Positions 22,808 to 32,454 are shown, numbered from the stretch's first letter. The stretch is DNA of 64,000 nucleotides from Nocardia brasiliensis ATCC 700358 (GCF_000250675.2 NC_018681.1:4092001-4156000), one strand, 5' to 3'. Notes: generated from the letters alone by a model not told the origin. Program-made: numbers and translations.

Positions 22808-23956
22808 ATGACCACGGCGACAAAGGGTTACGACGTCATCGTGATCGGTGTCGGTGGCATGGGCAGTGCCGCCGCGTATCACCTGGCGGCCCGCGGGCAA
22901 CGGGTGCTCGGACTGGAGAAGTTCGGCCCCGCGCACGATCGCGGTTCCAGCCACGGCGGTTCGCGCATCATCCGGCAGTCCTACTTCGAGGACCCGGCCT
23001 ATGTGCCGCTGCTGCTGCGGTCCTACGAGCTCTGGGCGAAGCTGGCGGCCGACGCCGACCGAGAGGTGTTCCGGCTCACCGGCGGTCTGTACCTCGGCCC
23101 GCCGGACAGTCTCACGGTCGCGGGGAGCCTGCGGGCCAGCCGCGAATGGTCACTGCCGCACGAGGTCTGGGACGCGGCGCAGATCCGCCGGCGGTTCCCG
23201 AACTTCACGCCCGCTGACGACGACATCGCGGTGTACGAGGCGAACGGCGGGTTCGCCCGGCCCGAGGTGACGGTGCAGGCGCACATCGATCTGGCGTTAC
23301 GGGCCGGGGCCACACTGTCGTTCGGCGAAGAGGTGCTGGGCTGGGCCGAAACCGCTTCCGGCGTCACCGTGACCACGGCGCGCGCCACGTATCGCGCCGA
23401 GCAACTCGTCGTCTGCCCCGGCGCGTGGGCGCCACAGTTGCTGGCGGACTTCGGCATTCCGATCACCATCGAACGTCAGGTGCTGTACTGGCTCGATCCG
23501 ATCGGCGGGACCGCGGCTTTCGAGGGCGAGCCGATCTACATCGCCGAGGACGCCTCCGGCATGCAGATCTACGGTTTCCCCGCCATCGACGGCCCGGCGG
23601 GCGGGGTGAAGATGGCGTTCTTCCGCAAGGGCATCGTCTGCACCCCGGACACCATCGACCGGGTGGTGCACCCGCACGAGATCGAGGAGATGCGGACCCG
23701 GGTCTCCGCGTTGCTGCCCGCGCTGGCCGGGCCGTGCGTGCACTCCGCGACCTGCATGTACTCCAATACCCCCGACGAGCACTTCGTCATCGCCCGGCAT
23801 CCCGGCGGGACCCGGGTCACCATCGCCTGCGGCTTCTCCGGGCACGGCTTCAAATTCGTCCCCGTGGTGGGTGAGGTGCTGGCCGATCTGGTCATCGACG
23901 GCTCGACCACGCACCCCATCGCGCTTTTCGACCCGCAAAGGCTGGTGACCACATGA
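22808..23956 (+). CDS. soxA: Monomeric sarcosine oxidase
   Basis: This 382-residue flavoprotein converts sarcosine to glycine, formaldehyde and H2O2. Features are the FAD motif VIVIGVGGMGSAAAYHLA, then SSHGGSRIIRQSYFEDPAY, the conserved HPHEIEEM, the covalent-FAD Cys in TCMYSNTPDEHFVI, and the C-terminal ACGFSGHGFKF. Length matches MSOX and the related N-methyltryptophan oxidases (about 385), and the operon context selects sarcosine as substrate. ATG at 22808 has AGGAGG about 8 bases upstream and lies 5 bp after the dimethylglycine oxidase stop. Its product formaldehyde would feed MscR, and its glycine would feed GlyA. Confidence 0.93.
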   Translation: MTTATKGYDVIVIGVGGMGSAAAYHLAARGQRVLGLEKFGPAHDRGSSHGGSRIIRQSYFEDPAYVPLLLRSYELWAKLAADADREVFRLTGGLYLGPPDSLTVAGSLRASREWSLPHEVWDAAQIRRRFPNFTPADDDIAVYEANGGFARPEVTVQAHIDLALRAGATLSFGEEVLGWAETASGVTVTTARATYRAEQLVVCPGAWAPQLLADFGIPITIERQVLYWLDPIGGTAAFEGEPIYIAEDASGMQIYGFPAIDGPAGGVKMAFFRKGIVCTPDTIDRVVHPHEIEEMRTRVSALLPALAGPCVHSATCMYSNTPDEHFVIARHPGGTRVTIACGFSGHGFKFVPVVGEVLADLVIDGSTTHPIALFDPQRLVTT

Positions 23957-25104
23957 TGACCGATCCGCCGCCGGTGACCACCCCGGCGCTCATCCCGACG
24001 CTCGGTGGCAAGTGGTACGTCGACGACGCTGTCTTCGCGGCCGAGCAGGAGCAGTTGTTCGAACGAATGTGGTTCTGCGCCATCAGATCCGCGGATCTCG
24101 CGCAGGCCGGGCGGTTCAAACGGGTGCAGGTCGGCCGGGAGAGCGTGCTGATCGTGCGCGGTCGCGACGGCGCCCTGCGCGCCTTCCTGAACATCTGCCG
24201 CCACCGCGGCGCGATGCTGTGCACCGAGGACGAGGGCCAGGTGCGCCGTAACCTGCAGTGCCCGTACCACGCGTGGACCTACGGCCTGGACGGGAGACTG
24301 GTCGCCGCGCCGAACATGGCGGCGCTGAAGGACGCGACCGGCGCCGATATCGACCGGGTCGCCTACGGCCTGATCCCGGTCGCGCTGCGCGAATGGCTCG
24401 GCTACGCGTGGGTCTGCCTGGCCGACGACCCACCGGTGTTCGAGCACGACGTGGTGGGTGCGGTCACCGAACGGCTCGGCGACCCGGCCGCGATCGACGC
24501 CTACGAGATCGAGACCCTGGCGGTGGGCCGCCGGGTGGTCTACGACGTGGCGGCGAACTGGAAGCTCATCGTGGAGAACTTCATGGAGTGCTACCACTGC
24601 GCGACCATCCATCCCGAACTCACCGAGGTGCTGCCCGAATTCGCGCAGGGCTTGGCCGCGCAGGTGTTCGTCGGTCACGGCGCGGAATTCGGCGCCGAAA
24701 TCGCCGGATTCACTGTCGACGGTTCACCGGGTTTCGATCGGCTGCCGGGGGTTACTCCTGAACAGGACCGCCGCTACTTCGCCATCACGATCCGGCCGAC
24801 GGTCTTCGTCAACCTGGTCCCGGACCACATTATTTTCCACCGGATGTTCCCGATGTCCGCGGACCGCACTATCGTCGAATGCGATTGGTTGTACACCAAG
24901 GATGTGGTCGCCGCGGGACGAGATGTGTCCCGCTCCGTCGAATTGTTCCATCGGGTGAACGAGCAGGATTTCGCGGCATGCGAGCGAACGCAACCCACCA
25001 TGTCCTCGCGCGCCTACCGTAAGGGCGGGGTGCTCGTGCCCGCCGAGCATCACATCGCGGAGTTCCACGAGTGGTTGTCCTGTCGTATCGGTGACGTGAG
25101 GTGA
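23953..25104 (+). CDS. gbcA: Glycine betaine demethylating Rieske oxygenase (GbcA-like)
   Basis: This 383-residue oxygenase subunit converts glycine betaine to dimethylglycine and formaldehyde. The N-terminal Rieske domain has CRHRGAMLC (Cys-x-His) and CPYHAWTYG (Cys-x2-His). The catalytic domain starts near residue 195 with NWKLIVENFMECYHCATIHPEL, which supplies the bridging Glu and the two iron His; the third ligand is expected in the C-terminal part. Start ATG 23953 (or 23956) overlaps the stop of the sarcosine oxidase gene. The partner ferredoxin and reductase are in the divergent operon. The substrate is assigned from the complete pathway around it. Confidence 0.9.
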   Translation: MMTDPPPVTTPALIPTLGGKWYVDDAVFAAEQEQLFERMWFCAIRSADLAQAGRFKRVQVGRESVLIVRGRDGALRAFLNICRHRGAMLCTEDEGQVRRNLQCPYHAWTYGLDGRLVAAPNMAALKDATGADIDRVAYGLIPVALREWLGYAWVCLADDPPVFEHDVVGAVTERLGDPAAIDAYEIETLAVGRRVVYDVAANWKLIVENFMECYHCATIHPELTEVLPEFAQGLAAQVFVGHGAEFGAEIAGFTVDGSPGFDRLPGVTPEQDRRYFAITIRPTVFVNLVPDHIIFHRMFPMSADRTIVECDWLYTKDVVAAGRDVSRSVELFHRVNEQDFAACERTQPTMSSRAYRKGGVLVPAEHHIAEFHEWLSCRIGDVR

Positions 25105-25110
25105 CGTGAG

Positions 25111-26592
25111 ATGAACGGTGATCCGGATCTGCTGATCGATGGTCGATGGACGCATGCCGAAGACGGCGGCGTGCGGCAGATCATCGATCCGGCCGACGGC
25201 TCGGTGGTGGCGACGGTGGACGAGGCCACCCCGCGCGACGCGCAGGCGGCCGTCGCCGCCGCCCGCGCGGCCTTCGACGCGGGCAGCTGGCCCGCGACGC
25301 CGGTCGCCGAGCGGGCCGCCCTGCTGCTGCGGATCGCCGATCTGCTGGCCCGCGACAAGGACCGGCTGGCCCGGCTGGAGACCGCCGACACCGGAAAGAC
25401 CCTGGTGGAGAGCGAGATCGACATCGACGATGTGATCTCGGTGTTCCGCTACTACGCGAGCGCGATCGCGGTGCAGGCCGACCGGCTGATCGACGTGGGC
25501 GACCCGGCGGTGCTCAGCCGCGTGGTCCGCGAGCCGATCGGCGTCTGCGTGCTCATCGCGCCGTGGAACTATCCGCTGCTCCAGATGTCGTGGAAGGTAG
25601 CGCCCGCGCTGGCCGCGGGCTGCACCATGGTGCTCAAGCCGAGCGAGGTCACCCCGCTGAGCACGATCGAATTCGCGCGGCTCACCGAGGAGGCGGGGGT
25701 GCCCGCGGGGGTGCTGAATCTGGTCCAGGGCAGCGGTGCGGTGCTCGGTGCGGCGCTGACCGGCACGCCCGACGTCGACTTCATCTCGTTCACCGGCGGC
25801 CTAGCGACCGGCCGCACGATCAGCAAGGTCGCCGCCGAGCACGTCACCAAGGTGGCGGTGGAGCTCGGCGGTAAGAATCCGCACCTCGTGTTCGCCGACG
25901 CCGACTGGGCGAGTTCGGTCGACCAGGTGCTGACCGGCGTGTTCCTGCATTCCGGGCAGGTCTGCTCGGCGGGCACCCGGTTGATCGTGGAGGAGACGAT
26001 CGCCGACGATTTCGTCGCCGAGCTGGCGAGCCGGGCCGAGCGGATCCGGGTCGGCCCCGGCCTCGACCCGGCCAGCGAAACCGGGCCGCTGGTCTCCGAG
26101 CAGCACCGGGAGAAGGTGGAAGCCTATGTCGCGCTGGGTATCTCGGAGGGCGCCAAGCTGGTGACCGGCGGGGCGCGGCCGAGTGATCCCGCATTGCAGG
26201 CGGGCAGCTTCTACCTGCCGACGATCTTCGATCGCTGCGACCGGTCGATGCGCATCGTGCAGGAGGAGACCTTCGGCCCGATCCTGACGGTGGAACGGTT
26301 CCGCACCGAAGCCGAGGCGATCCGGCTCGGCAACGACACCGAGTACGGTCTGGCGGCCGGGGTGCGTACGTCGGACCCGGCCCGCGGCGAGCGGGTGGTG
26401 CGCGCGCTGCGCCACGGCACGGTGTGGCTCAACGACTTCGGTTATTACACCGCCGCCGCGGAATGGGGCGGCTTCAAGAAATCCGGAAACGGGCGCGAGC
26501 TCGGCCCGACCGGCCTGGCCGAATACCAGGAAATCAAACACATTTGGCACAACACGGCACCGAAGCCGGCGGAGTGGTTCAAGGGCGTCTGA
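25111..26592 (+). CDS. betB: Betaine aldehyde dehydrogenase
   Basis: This 493-residue NAD(P)-dependent aldehyde dehydrogenase should oxidise betaine aldehyde to glycine betaine. Family marks are PWNYPLLQMSWKVAPALAAG, the catalytic Glu in VAVELGGKNPHLVF, the catalytic Cys in HSGQVCSAGTRLI, and EETFGPILTV. The C-terminal FKKSGNGRELGPTGLAEYQEIKH-like region is typical of BADHs. It sits 6 bp after gbcA. Choline oxidase in the same operon can do both oxidation steps alone, so this enzyme may be a second route or remove leaked aldehyde. Confidence 0.93.
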   Translation: MNGDPDLLIDGRWTHAEDGGVRQIIDPADGSVVATVDEATPRDAQAAVAAARAAFDAGSWPATPVAERAALLLRIADLLARDKDRLARLETADTGKTLVESEIDIDDVISVFRYYASAIAVQADRLIDVGDPAVLSRVVREPIGVCVLIAPWNYPLLQMSWKVAPALAAGCTMVLKPSEVTPLSTIEFARLTEEAGVPAGVLNLVQGSGAVLGAALTGTPDVDFISFTGGLATGRTISKVAAEHVTKVAVELGGKNPHLVFADADWASSVDQVLTGVFLHSGQVCSAGTRLIVEETIADDFVAELASRAERIRVGPGLDPASETGPLVSEQHREKVEAYVALGISEGAKLVTGGARPSDPALQAGSFYLPTIFDRCDRSMRIVQEETFGPILTVERFRTEAEAIRLGNDTEYGLAAGVRTSDPARGERVVRALRHGTVWLNDFGYYTAAAEWGGFKKSGNGRELGPTGLAEYQEIKHIWHNTAPKPAEWFKGV

Positions 26593-26654
26593 GCACAAGT
26601 TGTAGATCTCGGCCGGACAGCCCGTACGGCCAACCGCGGAAGGCACGGTAGACA

Positions 26655-28184
26655 ATGGTAGCCACGGAACGCAGTGTGTCCGACGACAGCGGAATGGAAG
26701 ATTTCGGATACAAGGAATCACTTGATCGAAGTATCGGGAAATTCGCCAGCTTCGCGGCCGGCGTCAGCTATATCTCGATACTCACCGGCACCTTCCAGTT
26801 GTTCTATTTCGGATTCGGTAGCGCGGGTCCGGCGTATCTGTGGTCGTGGCCCATCGTTTTCGTCGGGCAGCTGGCGGTCGCACTGTGCTTCATGGAACTC
26901 GCCGCGCGCTACCCGGTCGCCGGGTCGGTCTACAACTGGTCCAAGCAACTCGGCAGCAGAATCGTCGGCTGGTCCTCGGGCTGGTTGATGCTGACCGCCT
27001 CGATCGTGACGCTGGCCGCGGTGGTGCTGGCGCTGCAGTTGAATCTGCCGCGACTGTGGAGCGGCTTCCAGATCATCGGCGACGGCTCCGGTGAATACGA
27101 TTACGCCACCAACGCGGTCCTGCTCGGCACCCTCATGATCGTGTTCACCACCACGGTGAACGCGCTCGGCGTGCGGCTGATGGCGATGATCAACAGCGCG
27201 GGCGTGTTCATCGAGCTGATCGCGGCGGTGCTGATCGCGATCATCTTGGCGGCCAACGCGACTCGGGGCCCGCAGGTGTTCTTCTCGACGCACGGCTACG
27301 GCGCGGGCGAGGCCGGTGGTTACCTCGGCGCGTTCCTGGTGGCCTCGCTCGCCTCCGGGTACGTGATGTACGGCTTCGACACCGCGAGCTCGCTGGGGGA
27401 GGAGACCGTGGAGCCGCGGCGCACGGCGCCCAAGGCGATCCTGCGGGCGGTGCTGGCCTCGTTCGTGATCGGCGGCGCGATCCTGGCCTTCGCGGTGATG
27501 GCGGCGCCCGATCTGGCCGACCCGCAGATCGGCAGTTCCAGCGGCGGCCTGCAATACATCGTGGAACAGGTGATGTGGGGCCCGCTGGGCACGATCTTCC
27601 TGTGCTGCATCGTGATCGCGGTGACGGTGTGCTCGCTGGCCGTGCACACCGCCGCCATCCGGCTGACCTTCGCGATGGCCCGGGACAACGCGTTGCCGTT
27701 CGGCGAGAAGCTGGCCCGGGTGCATCCGAAGACGCAGACGCCGGTGATCCCCGCCGTCCTGATCGGCGTGCTCGCCGCGTTGATCCTGGTGGTCAACATC
27801 GGCCAGCCGAAGATCTTCACGGTGCTGACCTCGATCGCGATCATCATGATCTATCTGGCCTACCTGATGGTGACCGGACCGATGCTGACGCGGCGGTTGC
27901 GCGGGCAGTGGCCGCCGAAAGAGCTTGCCGCGGGCGGGTATTTCACGATGGGACGCTGGGGCATGGTGGTCAATATCGTCGCCGTGGTCTGGGGTGTCGG
28001 CATGGCGTTGAACCTGGCCTGGCCGCGCCAATCGGTCTACGGCACACCTTGGTACAACACCTGGGGTGCCTTCGTCTATATCGGCGCGATCCTCGCGGCC
28101 GGACTCGCCTGGTACGGGATCAAGGGCCGCAAACGAATCGGAACGCTTGCTTCACACGCCGCGGAGGTGCGCAACGATGTCTGA
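26655..28184 (+). CDS. APC-superfamily amine/choline-type permease
   Basis: This 509-residue protein has about 12 hydrophobic helices. It opens with a soluble segment (EDFGYKESLDRSIGKFASF), then helix 1 (AGVSYISILTGTFQLFYFG), and in helix 3 the APC marker MELAARYPVAGSVYNWSKQLG. A GFDTASSLGEETVEPRR stretch follows helix 6, a motif that marks the amino-acid/choline/GABA (ACT-like) permeases. It lies between betB and codA in the operon, so choline, betaine or a related methylamine is the likely substrate. The gene overlaps the start of codA by 8 bp. It lacks the long tails of BCCT transporters. Confidence 0.88.
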   Translation: MVATERSVSDDSGMEDFGYKESLDRSIGKFASFAAGVSYISILTGTFQLFYFGFGSAGPAYLWSWPIVFVGQLAVALCFMELAARYPVAGSVYNWSKQLGSRIVGWSSGWLMLTASIVTLAAVVLALQLNLPRLWSGFQIIGDGSGEYDYATNAVLLGTLMIVFTTTVNALGVRLMAMINSAGVFIELIAAVLIAIILAANATRGPQVFFSTHGYGAGEAGGYLGAFLVASLASGYVMYGFDTASSLGEETVEPRRTAPKAILRAVLASFVIGGAILAFAVMAAPDLADPQIGSSSGGLQYIVEQVMWGPLGTIFLCCIVIAVTVCSLAVHTAAIRLTFAMARDNALPFGEKLARVHPKTQTPVIPAVLIGVLAALILVVNIGQPKIFTVLTSIAIIMIYLAYLMVTGPMLTRRLRGQWPPKELAAGGYFTMGRWGMVVNIVAVVWGVGMALNLAWPRQSVYGTPWYNTWGAFVYIGAILAAGLAWYGIKGRKRIGTLASHAAEVRNDV

Positions 28185-29733
28185 CTCGGTGTTCGACTAT
28201 GTGATCGCGGGTGGCGGTACCGCGGGTTGCGTGCTCGCCGCGCGGCTCAGCGCGGACCCCGACGTGTCGGTGTGCCTGCTGGAGGCGGGCCCCTCCGACG
28301 TCGGTGACCGGGCCATCCTCGAACTCGACCGGTGGATGCACCTGCTGGATTCCGGTTACGACTGGGACTACCTGATCGAGCCACAAGAACGCGGGAACAG
28401 TTTTCTGCGGCATGCCCGCGCGAAGGTGCTCGGCGGATGTTCCTCGCACAACTCGTGTATCGCTTTCTGGCCGCCCGCAGAGGGTTTGGACGAGTGGGCC
28501 GCGCTCGGCGCGAAAGGCTGGAGTGCGGCCGAGGTACTGCCCTACGTGACACGATTGGAGAACAACGACGCCCCCGGCCCGCAGCACAGCCGCACCGGTC
28601 CGGTCCGGCTGCGCGATGTGCCGCCCGCGGACCCGTGCGGGGTTGCGGTGCTCGAATCCGCTGCGGCGGTGGGCCTGCCGACCGTGCAGTTCAACCGGGG
28701 CGCCACCGTGCGCAACGGCGCCGGATGGTTCCAGATCAACGCCGCGGAAGACGGCACGCGCATGTCGACATCGCACGCGTATTTGCATCCCGTGCTGGAT
28801 TCGCGCCCGAATCTGGTGGTGCGCACCGATTGCTGGGTCAGCGAGATCCTGTTCGACGACGCGCGCAACGCGACCGGTGTGCGGTATCAGCGGCCCGATC
28901 GCACCGGCTACGACAGTGTTTCGGCCCGGCGTGAGGTCGTCGTCACCGCGGGCGCCATCGATACGCCGAAACTGTTGTTGCTCTCCGGCATCGGGCCCGC
29001 CGAGCAGCTGCGCGAGATCGGCATCCCGGTGCGTGTCGACGCTCCGGGCGTGGGCGCCAACCTCGACGACCATGTCGAGGGACTGGTGTTCTGGGAGGCG
29101 GCGCGGCCGATGGTCGACACGTCCACCCAGTGGTGGGAGATCGGTCTTTTCGCCACCACCGACGACACCCTGCGCCTGCCGGACCTGATGATGCATTACG
29201 GCAGCGTGCCGTTCGATATGAACACGCTGCGCCACGGTTATCCGACCACCGACAACGGCTTCTGCCTGACGCCCAACGTCACCCAGGGACGCTCGCGTGG
29301 CACGGTGCGGTTGCGCAGCAGGGATTTCCGGGACCGCCCGAAGGTCGATCCGCGCTACTTCACCGACCCCGACGGCCACGACGAACGGGTCATGCTCGCC
29401 GGAATCCGGTTGGCGCGCAAGATCGCCGAGCAGTCGCCGCTGCGGCCGTGGATCGCCCGGGAGCTGGCACCGGGACCGGAGGCAACCACCGACGACGAAC
29501 TGCTGAGCTATATCCATGCCACGCACAACACGGTCTATCACCCGGCCGCCACCGCCAGGATGGGCGCGCCGGAGGACCCGATGGCGGTGCTCGATCCCGA
29601 GCTACGGGTGAAGGGGGTGTCGCGATTACGGGTGGTGGACGCGTCCGCGATGCCGAAATTGCCCGCGGTGAACCCGAACATTACTGTCATGGCCATGGCG
29701 GAGAAGTGCGCGGATCTCATCAGGGCGACGTGA
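28177..29733 (+). CDS. codA: Choline oxidase (GMC oxidoreductase)
   Basis: This 518-residue flavoenzyme oxidises choline through betaine aldehyde to glycine betaine. It follows the Arthrobacter globiformis choline oxidase closely: GGGTAGCVLAARLS (FAD), LDRWMHLLDSGYDWDYLIEP, and GGCSSHNSCIAFW with the covalent-FAD His. Also present are DHVEGLVFWEA (the Glu that binds the choline cation), STQWWEIG, GSVPFDMNTLRHGYPTT, and the catalytic pair in THNTVYHP and NPNITVM. ATG at 28177 is 8 bp inside the permease gene. Together with the downstream sensor and regulator it closes the rightward catabolic run. Confidence 0.95.
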   Translation: MSDSVFDYVIAGGGTAGCVLAARLSADPDVSVCLLEAGPSDVGDRAILELDRWMHLLDSGYDWDYLIEPQERGNSFLRHARAKVLGGCSSHNSCIAFWPPAEGLDEWAALGAKGWSAAEVLPYVTRLENNDAPGPQHSRTGPVRLRDVPPADPCGVAVLESAAAVGLPTVQFNRGATVRNGAGWFQINAAEDGTRMSTSHAYLHPVLDSRPNLVVRTDCWVSEILFDDARNATGVRYQRPDRTGYDSVSARREVVVTAGAIDTPKLLLLSGIGPAEQLREIGIPVRVDAPGVGANLDDHVEGLVFWEAARPMVDTSTQWWEIGLFATTDDTLRLPDLMMHYGSVPFDMNTLRHGYPTTDNGFCLTPNVTQGRSRGTVRLRSRDFRDRPKVDPRYFTDPDGHDERVMLAGIRLARKIAEQSPLRPWIARELAPGPEATTDDELLSYIHATHNTVYHPAATARMGAPEDPMAVLDPELRVKGVSRLRVVDASAMPKLPAVNPNITVMAMAEKCADLIRAT

Positions 29734-29740
29734 GCCGGAC

Positions 29741-31582
29741 ATGCCTGCGGAGGGCGAACTAGCGGCGTTCCTCGGCGGACACGCGCCGTTCCAGTCGATG
29801 CCGCGCGCCGACCTCGACCGGTTGGCCGCGGCCTCGACCGTGCACGAATTCGCGGCGGGCGCCGTGATCCGCGACTATTCGGCGCAGGTACCCGACGATA
29901 TCTGGATGCTGTGGCACGGGCGGGTCGCGCTGCGGCCCAGCGGCGGCGCCGACGGTGATCGCATCATCGACACCGTCGAGCGCGGCGGAATCTTCGGCTA
30001 CGTGCCGCTGCTCACCGGCGGCAGCGCCGAATTCATCGCGCAGGCCATCGAACCCAGTCTGCTGATCCGGCTCCCGGGCGAACTGGTCCGGGTGTGGTTC
30101 GCGCAACCGGACGGACTCGCCTTCCTGGCCTCGTCGAACTGGAAGACCTGGTCCGGCAACCGCGCCCCGGTCTCGCCGGCGCTCGGCAGCCGTCCGGCCG
30201 GTGAACTCGTCTCGAGCGCACCGGTTTTCGTGACGCCGGAGACCAGCGTTCGCGACGCGGTGGTCCGGATGACCGAGCGGCACGTCTCGTCGGTGCTGAT
30301 CCGATTGCCGGACGGCGACTTCGGTATCTTCACCGACCAGGATCTGCGTGCCCGGGTGGTAGCGGCGGGCTTACCGGTCGACGTGGCGATCTCGCGCGTG
30401 ATGAGCGCGCCGGCCCGCCGGGTCACCGCGGACCTGACCGGCGAGGCCGTGCTGATGGAGATGCTCGACTGCGGGTTGCGGCACCTCCCGGTCGTCAACC
30501 GGCGCGGCGAGGTACTAGGCGTGCTCGAGGACTCGGATCTGCTCGCGGCCTCGGCCCGGCAGAGTTTCACGCTACGCCTGGCCATCGGCGCGGCGACCGA
30601 ACCGGCGCAGTTGCAACGGGTGGCTCGCGACATCCCGGGCACCACCGTGGATCTGTTCCGCAACGGCACCAAAGCATCGGCGACGAGCGGCATCCTGTCG
30701 GTCGTTGTCGATGCGGTGATCCGCAAGGCGCTCGAGCTCGCGCGCGCCGAATTCGCGGACGCCCCCGCCGGGGGATTCTCCTGGCTGACCCTCGGCAGCA
30801 TCGCCCGGCGCGAGGCGATGCCGTCCTCGGATGTGGACAGCGCGCTGTGCTGGGTCGATGAGTTGTCCACCGCGAGTGGACAACTGCGCGCAATCGCACA
30901 GCGCACGCACGCCATCCTGGACGCGTGCGGGCTACCCGCGGACAGTAACGGGGCGATCGCCGCCAAGCCGAAATTCGCCCGCTCGCAGCGTGAATGGACG
31001 ACGGCCGCGGCCCATTGGCTCGACGACCCGCTGCACGGGCGGGGGCTCATCATGTCCTCGCTGCTCATCGACGGACGCGTGGTGTGGGGCGATCCCCGGC
31101 TGCGCGCGGTGCCCGCGGCCTTCGGACGGATGGCCGCCGAACATCCCGACGCCTTGCGCCTGCAATTGCTGGACGCGTTGTCCGGGAAGGTTCGTGCCCG
31201 GTCGCTGCGGGATGTGCTCTCGCGGCGCGGCGGCACGTTCGATCTGAAGACGCACGCGCTGGTGCCCATCGTCAACCTGGCCCGCTGGGGCGGCCTCGCC
31301 GCAGGCCTGACCGCCGCGAGCACACCGGAGCGGCTCAGTGCGGCCGCCGCGGCCGGGGTGCTCTCCGAACGTGACGCCACCCTGCTCACCGAGGTTTTCG
31401 TGACGTTGCAGCGCATGCGGATGGTGCATCAGGTCGGGCAATTGTCCGCCGGCCACCGCCCCGGTGACGTGGTGGTGATGTCGGAGCTGTCGCCGCTGAA
31501 TCGGAGCCTGCTCAACGAGGCGCTGCGCGAGACAGCCGCCGTCCAGCGACGCGTCCGTGTCCGCGCAGCAACCTCGGCTTAG
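29741..31582 (+). CDS. cNMP-binding/CBS/DUF294 nucleotidyltransferase-like signalling protein
   Basis: This 613-residue soluble protein has four modules. Residues 10-130 are a cyclic-nucleotide-type beta-roll (GAVIRDYSAQVPDDIWMLWHGRV). Residues 155-275 are two CBS units (SVRDAVVRMTERHVSSVL and LMEMLDCGLRHLPVV). Residues 290-430 are a DUF294 putative nucleotidyltransferase with a GSIARREAMPSSDVDSALCW site. The rest is DUF294_C. The GS...SDxD pattern matches the GlnE/GlnD-type catalytic site and looks intact. It lies 8 bp after codA. It probably senses an adenine nucleotide and modifies or controls a partner, perhaps linking the pathway to energy state. The partner is unknown. Confidence 0.87.
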   Translation: MPAEGELAAFLGGHAPFQSMPRADLDRLAAASTVHEFAAGAVIRDYSAQVPDDIWMLWHGRVALRPSGGADGDRIIDTVERGGIFGYVPLLTGGSAEFIAQAIEPSLLIRLPGELVRVWFAQPDGLAFLASSNWKTWSGNRAPVSPALGSRPAGELVSSAPVFVTPETSVRDAVVRMTERHVSSVLIRLPDGDFGIFTDQDLRARVVAAGLPVDVAISRVMSAPARRVTADLTGEAVLMEMLDCGLRHLPVVNRRGEVLGVLEDSDLLAASARQSFTLRLAIGAATEPAQLQRVARDIPGTTVDLFRNGTKASATSGILSVVVDAVIRKALELARAEFADAPAGGFSWLTLGSIARREAMPSSDVDSALCWVDELSTASGQLRAIAQRTHAILDACGLPADSNGAIAAKPKFARSQREWTTAAAHWLDDPLHGRGLIMSSLLIDGRVVWGDPRLRAVPAAFGRMAAEHPDALRLQLLDALSGKVRARSLRDVLSRRGGTFDLKTHALVPIVNLARWGGLAAGLTAASTPERLSAAAAAGVLSERDATLLTEVFVTLQRMRMVHQVGQLSAGHRPGDVVVMSELSPLNRSLLNEALRETAAVQRRVRVRAATSA

Positions 31583-31594
31583 AATGGCGGTGTC

Positions 31595-32380
31595 ATGGCG
31601 AATCGAGACGGCGAGGATCGAGGGCGGGCGGCCGCGGTGCAGTCCGTCGACCGCGCACTGCTCGTGATGGAGATCATCGCCAAGCTCGGGCAGGCCGGCG
31701 TCACGGAGATCGCCGCCGAACTGGGCGTGCACAAATCTACCGTGTCGCGGTTGGTCGCCGTGCTCGAATCGCGCGGCTACGTCGAGCAATTGTCCGATCG
31801 GGGCAAATACCGGCTCGGCTTCTCCATCGTCCGGCTGGCCGGATCCACCAGTGCCCAGGTCGATCTCGTCGGGCAGAGCCAGGGCGCGTGCAACGCACTG
31901 GCCGCCGAATCGGGGGAGACCACGAATATCGCTGTGCTGGACGGTGATCGGATCATCAACATCGTCGAGGCCGCGGGCACCGGCTCGATCGCGTTGCGCT
32001 CCTGGGTCGGGCAGAGCTGCCCGGCGCACGCCACGTCCAGCGGCAAGGTGCTGCTGTCGGGTCTGGAACCGGCGGATATGCGCAAGCGGGTGGGCACCAA
32101 GCTGACGGCCTACACGCCGCATACCGTCACCAAGGTCGCGGAGCTGGCGACCCAGCTGGTCGAGGTCCGGGAGAACGGCTGGGCCAGCGTGTGCGAGGAG
32201 CTCGAGATCGGGCTGAACGCGGTGGCCGCGCCGGTGCTGGACAACAACGGCGTGATCGTCGCCGCGCTGAGCGTGTCCGGCCCGTCCTACCGGCTCGGCC
32301 CGGACCGTTTCGCCGCGATGGCGGAACTGGCGATCGCGAGCGCCGCGGAAATCAGCCGCAGGCTCGGCTACTACGGCTGA
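31595..32380 (+). CDS. IclR-family transcriptional regulator
   Basis: This 261-residue regulator has an N-terminal winged helix (VTEIAAELGVHKSTVSRLVAVLESRGYVEQ, about 35-68). The ligand domain has the family phrases LRSWVGQSCPAHATSSGKVLLSG and AAPVLDNNGVIVAALSVSGPSYRLG. It starts 13 bp after the CBS protein gene and precedes the glyA promoter. IclR proteins bind short palindromes near the promoters they control. The palindrome GTTGC-N7-GCAAC stands at all three promoters of the island, so this is the obvious candidate to bind it. The effector may be a pathway intermediate such as betaine, sarcosine or glycine. Confidence 0.92.
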   Translation: MANRDGEDRGRAAAVQSVDRALLVMEIIAKLGQAGVTEIAAELGVHKSTVSRLVAVLESRGYVEQLSDRGKYRLGFSIVRLAGSTSAQVDLVGQSQGACNALAAESGETTNIAVLDGDRIINIVEAAGTGSIALRSWVGQSCPAHATSSGKVLLSGLEPADMRKRVGTKLTAYTPHTVTKVAELATQLVEVRENGWASVCEELEIGLNAVAAPVLDNNGVIVAALSVSGPSYRLGPDRFAAMAELAIASAAEISRRLGYYG

Positions 32381-32409
32381 CAGACCGCGTTTCCGGATGC
32401 GCTCCGGCG

Positions 32410-32439
32410 TTGACAACGCGCGCGCTCGCCGACAATACT
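32410..32439 (+). promoter_or_regulatory. Predicted glyA-sdaA promoter
   Basis: TTGACA (32410-32415), an 18-bp spacer and AATACT (32434-32439) form a good sigma-70-type promoter. The start would fall near 32446, so the long palindrome at 32455-32481 would lie at about +9 to +35, ahead of the riboswitch. Confidence 0.6.
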
Positions 32440-32454
32440 GAGTCGCATATAGGG

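Noticed and set aside
20172..22823. An 883-residue minus-strand ORF opposite dimethylglycine oxidase
   Set aside because: It is an antisense frame kept open by high GC at third positions. It is His/Arg-rich, without any domain, while the plus frame matches a known enzyme throughout.
26718..29541. Long minus-strand ORFs opposite the permease and choline oxidase
   Set aside because: Same cause: composition-driven antisense frames over well-supported genes.
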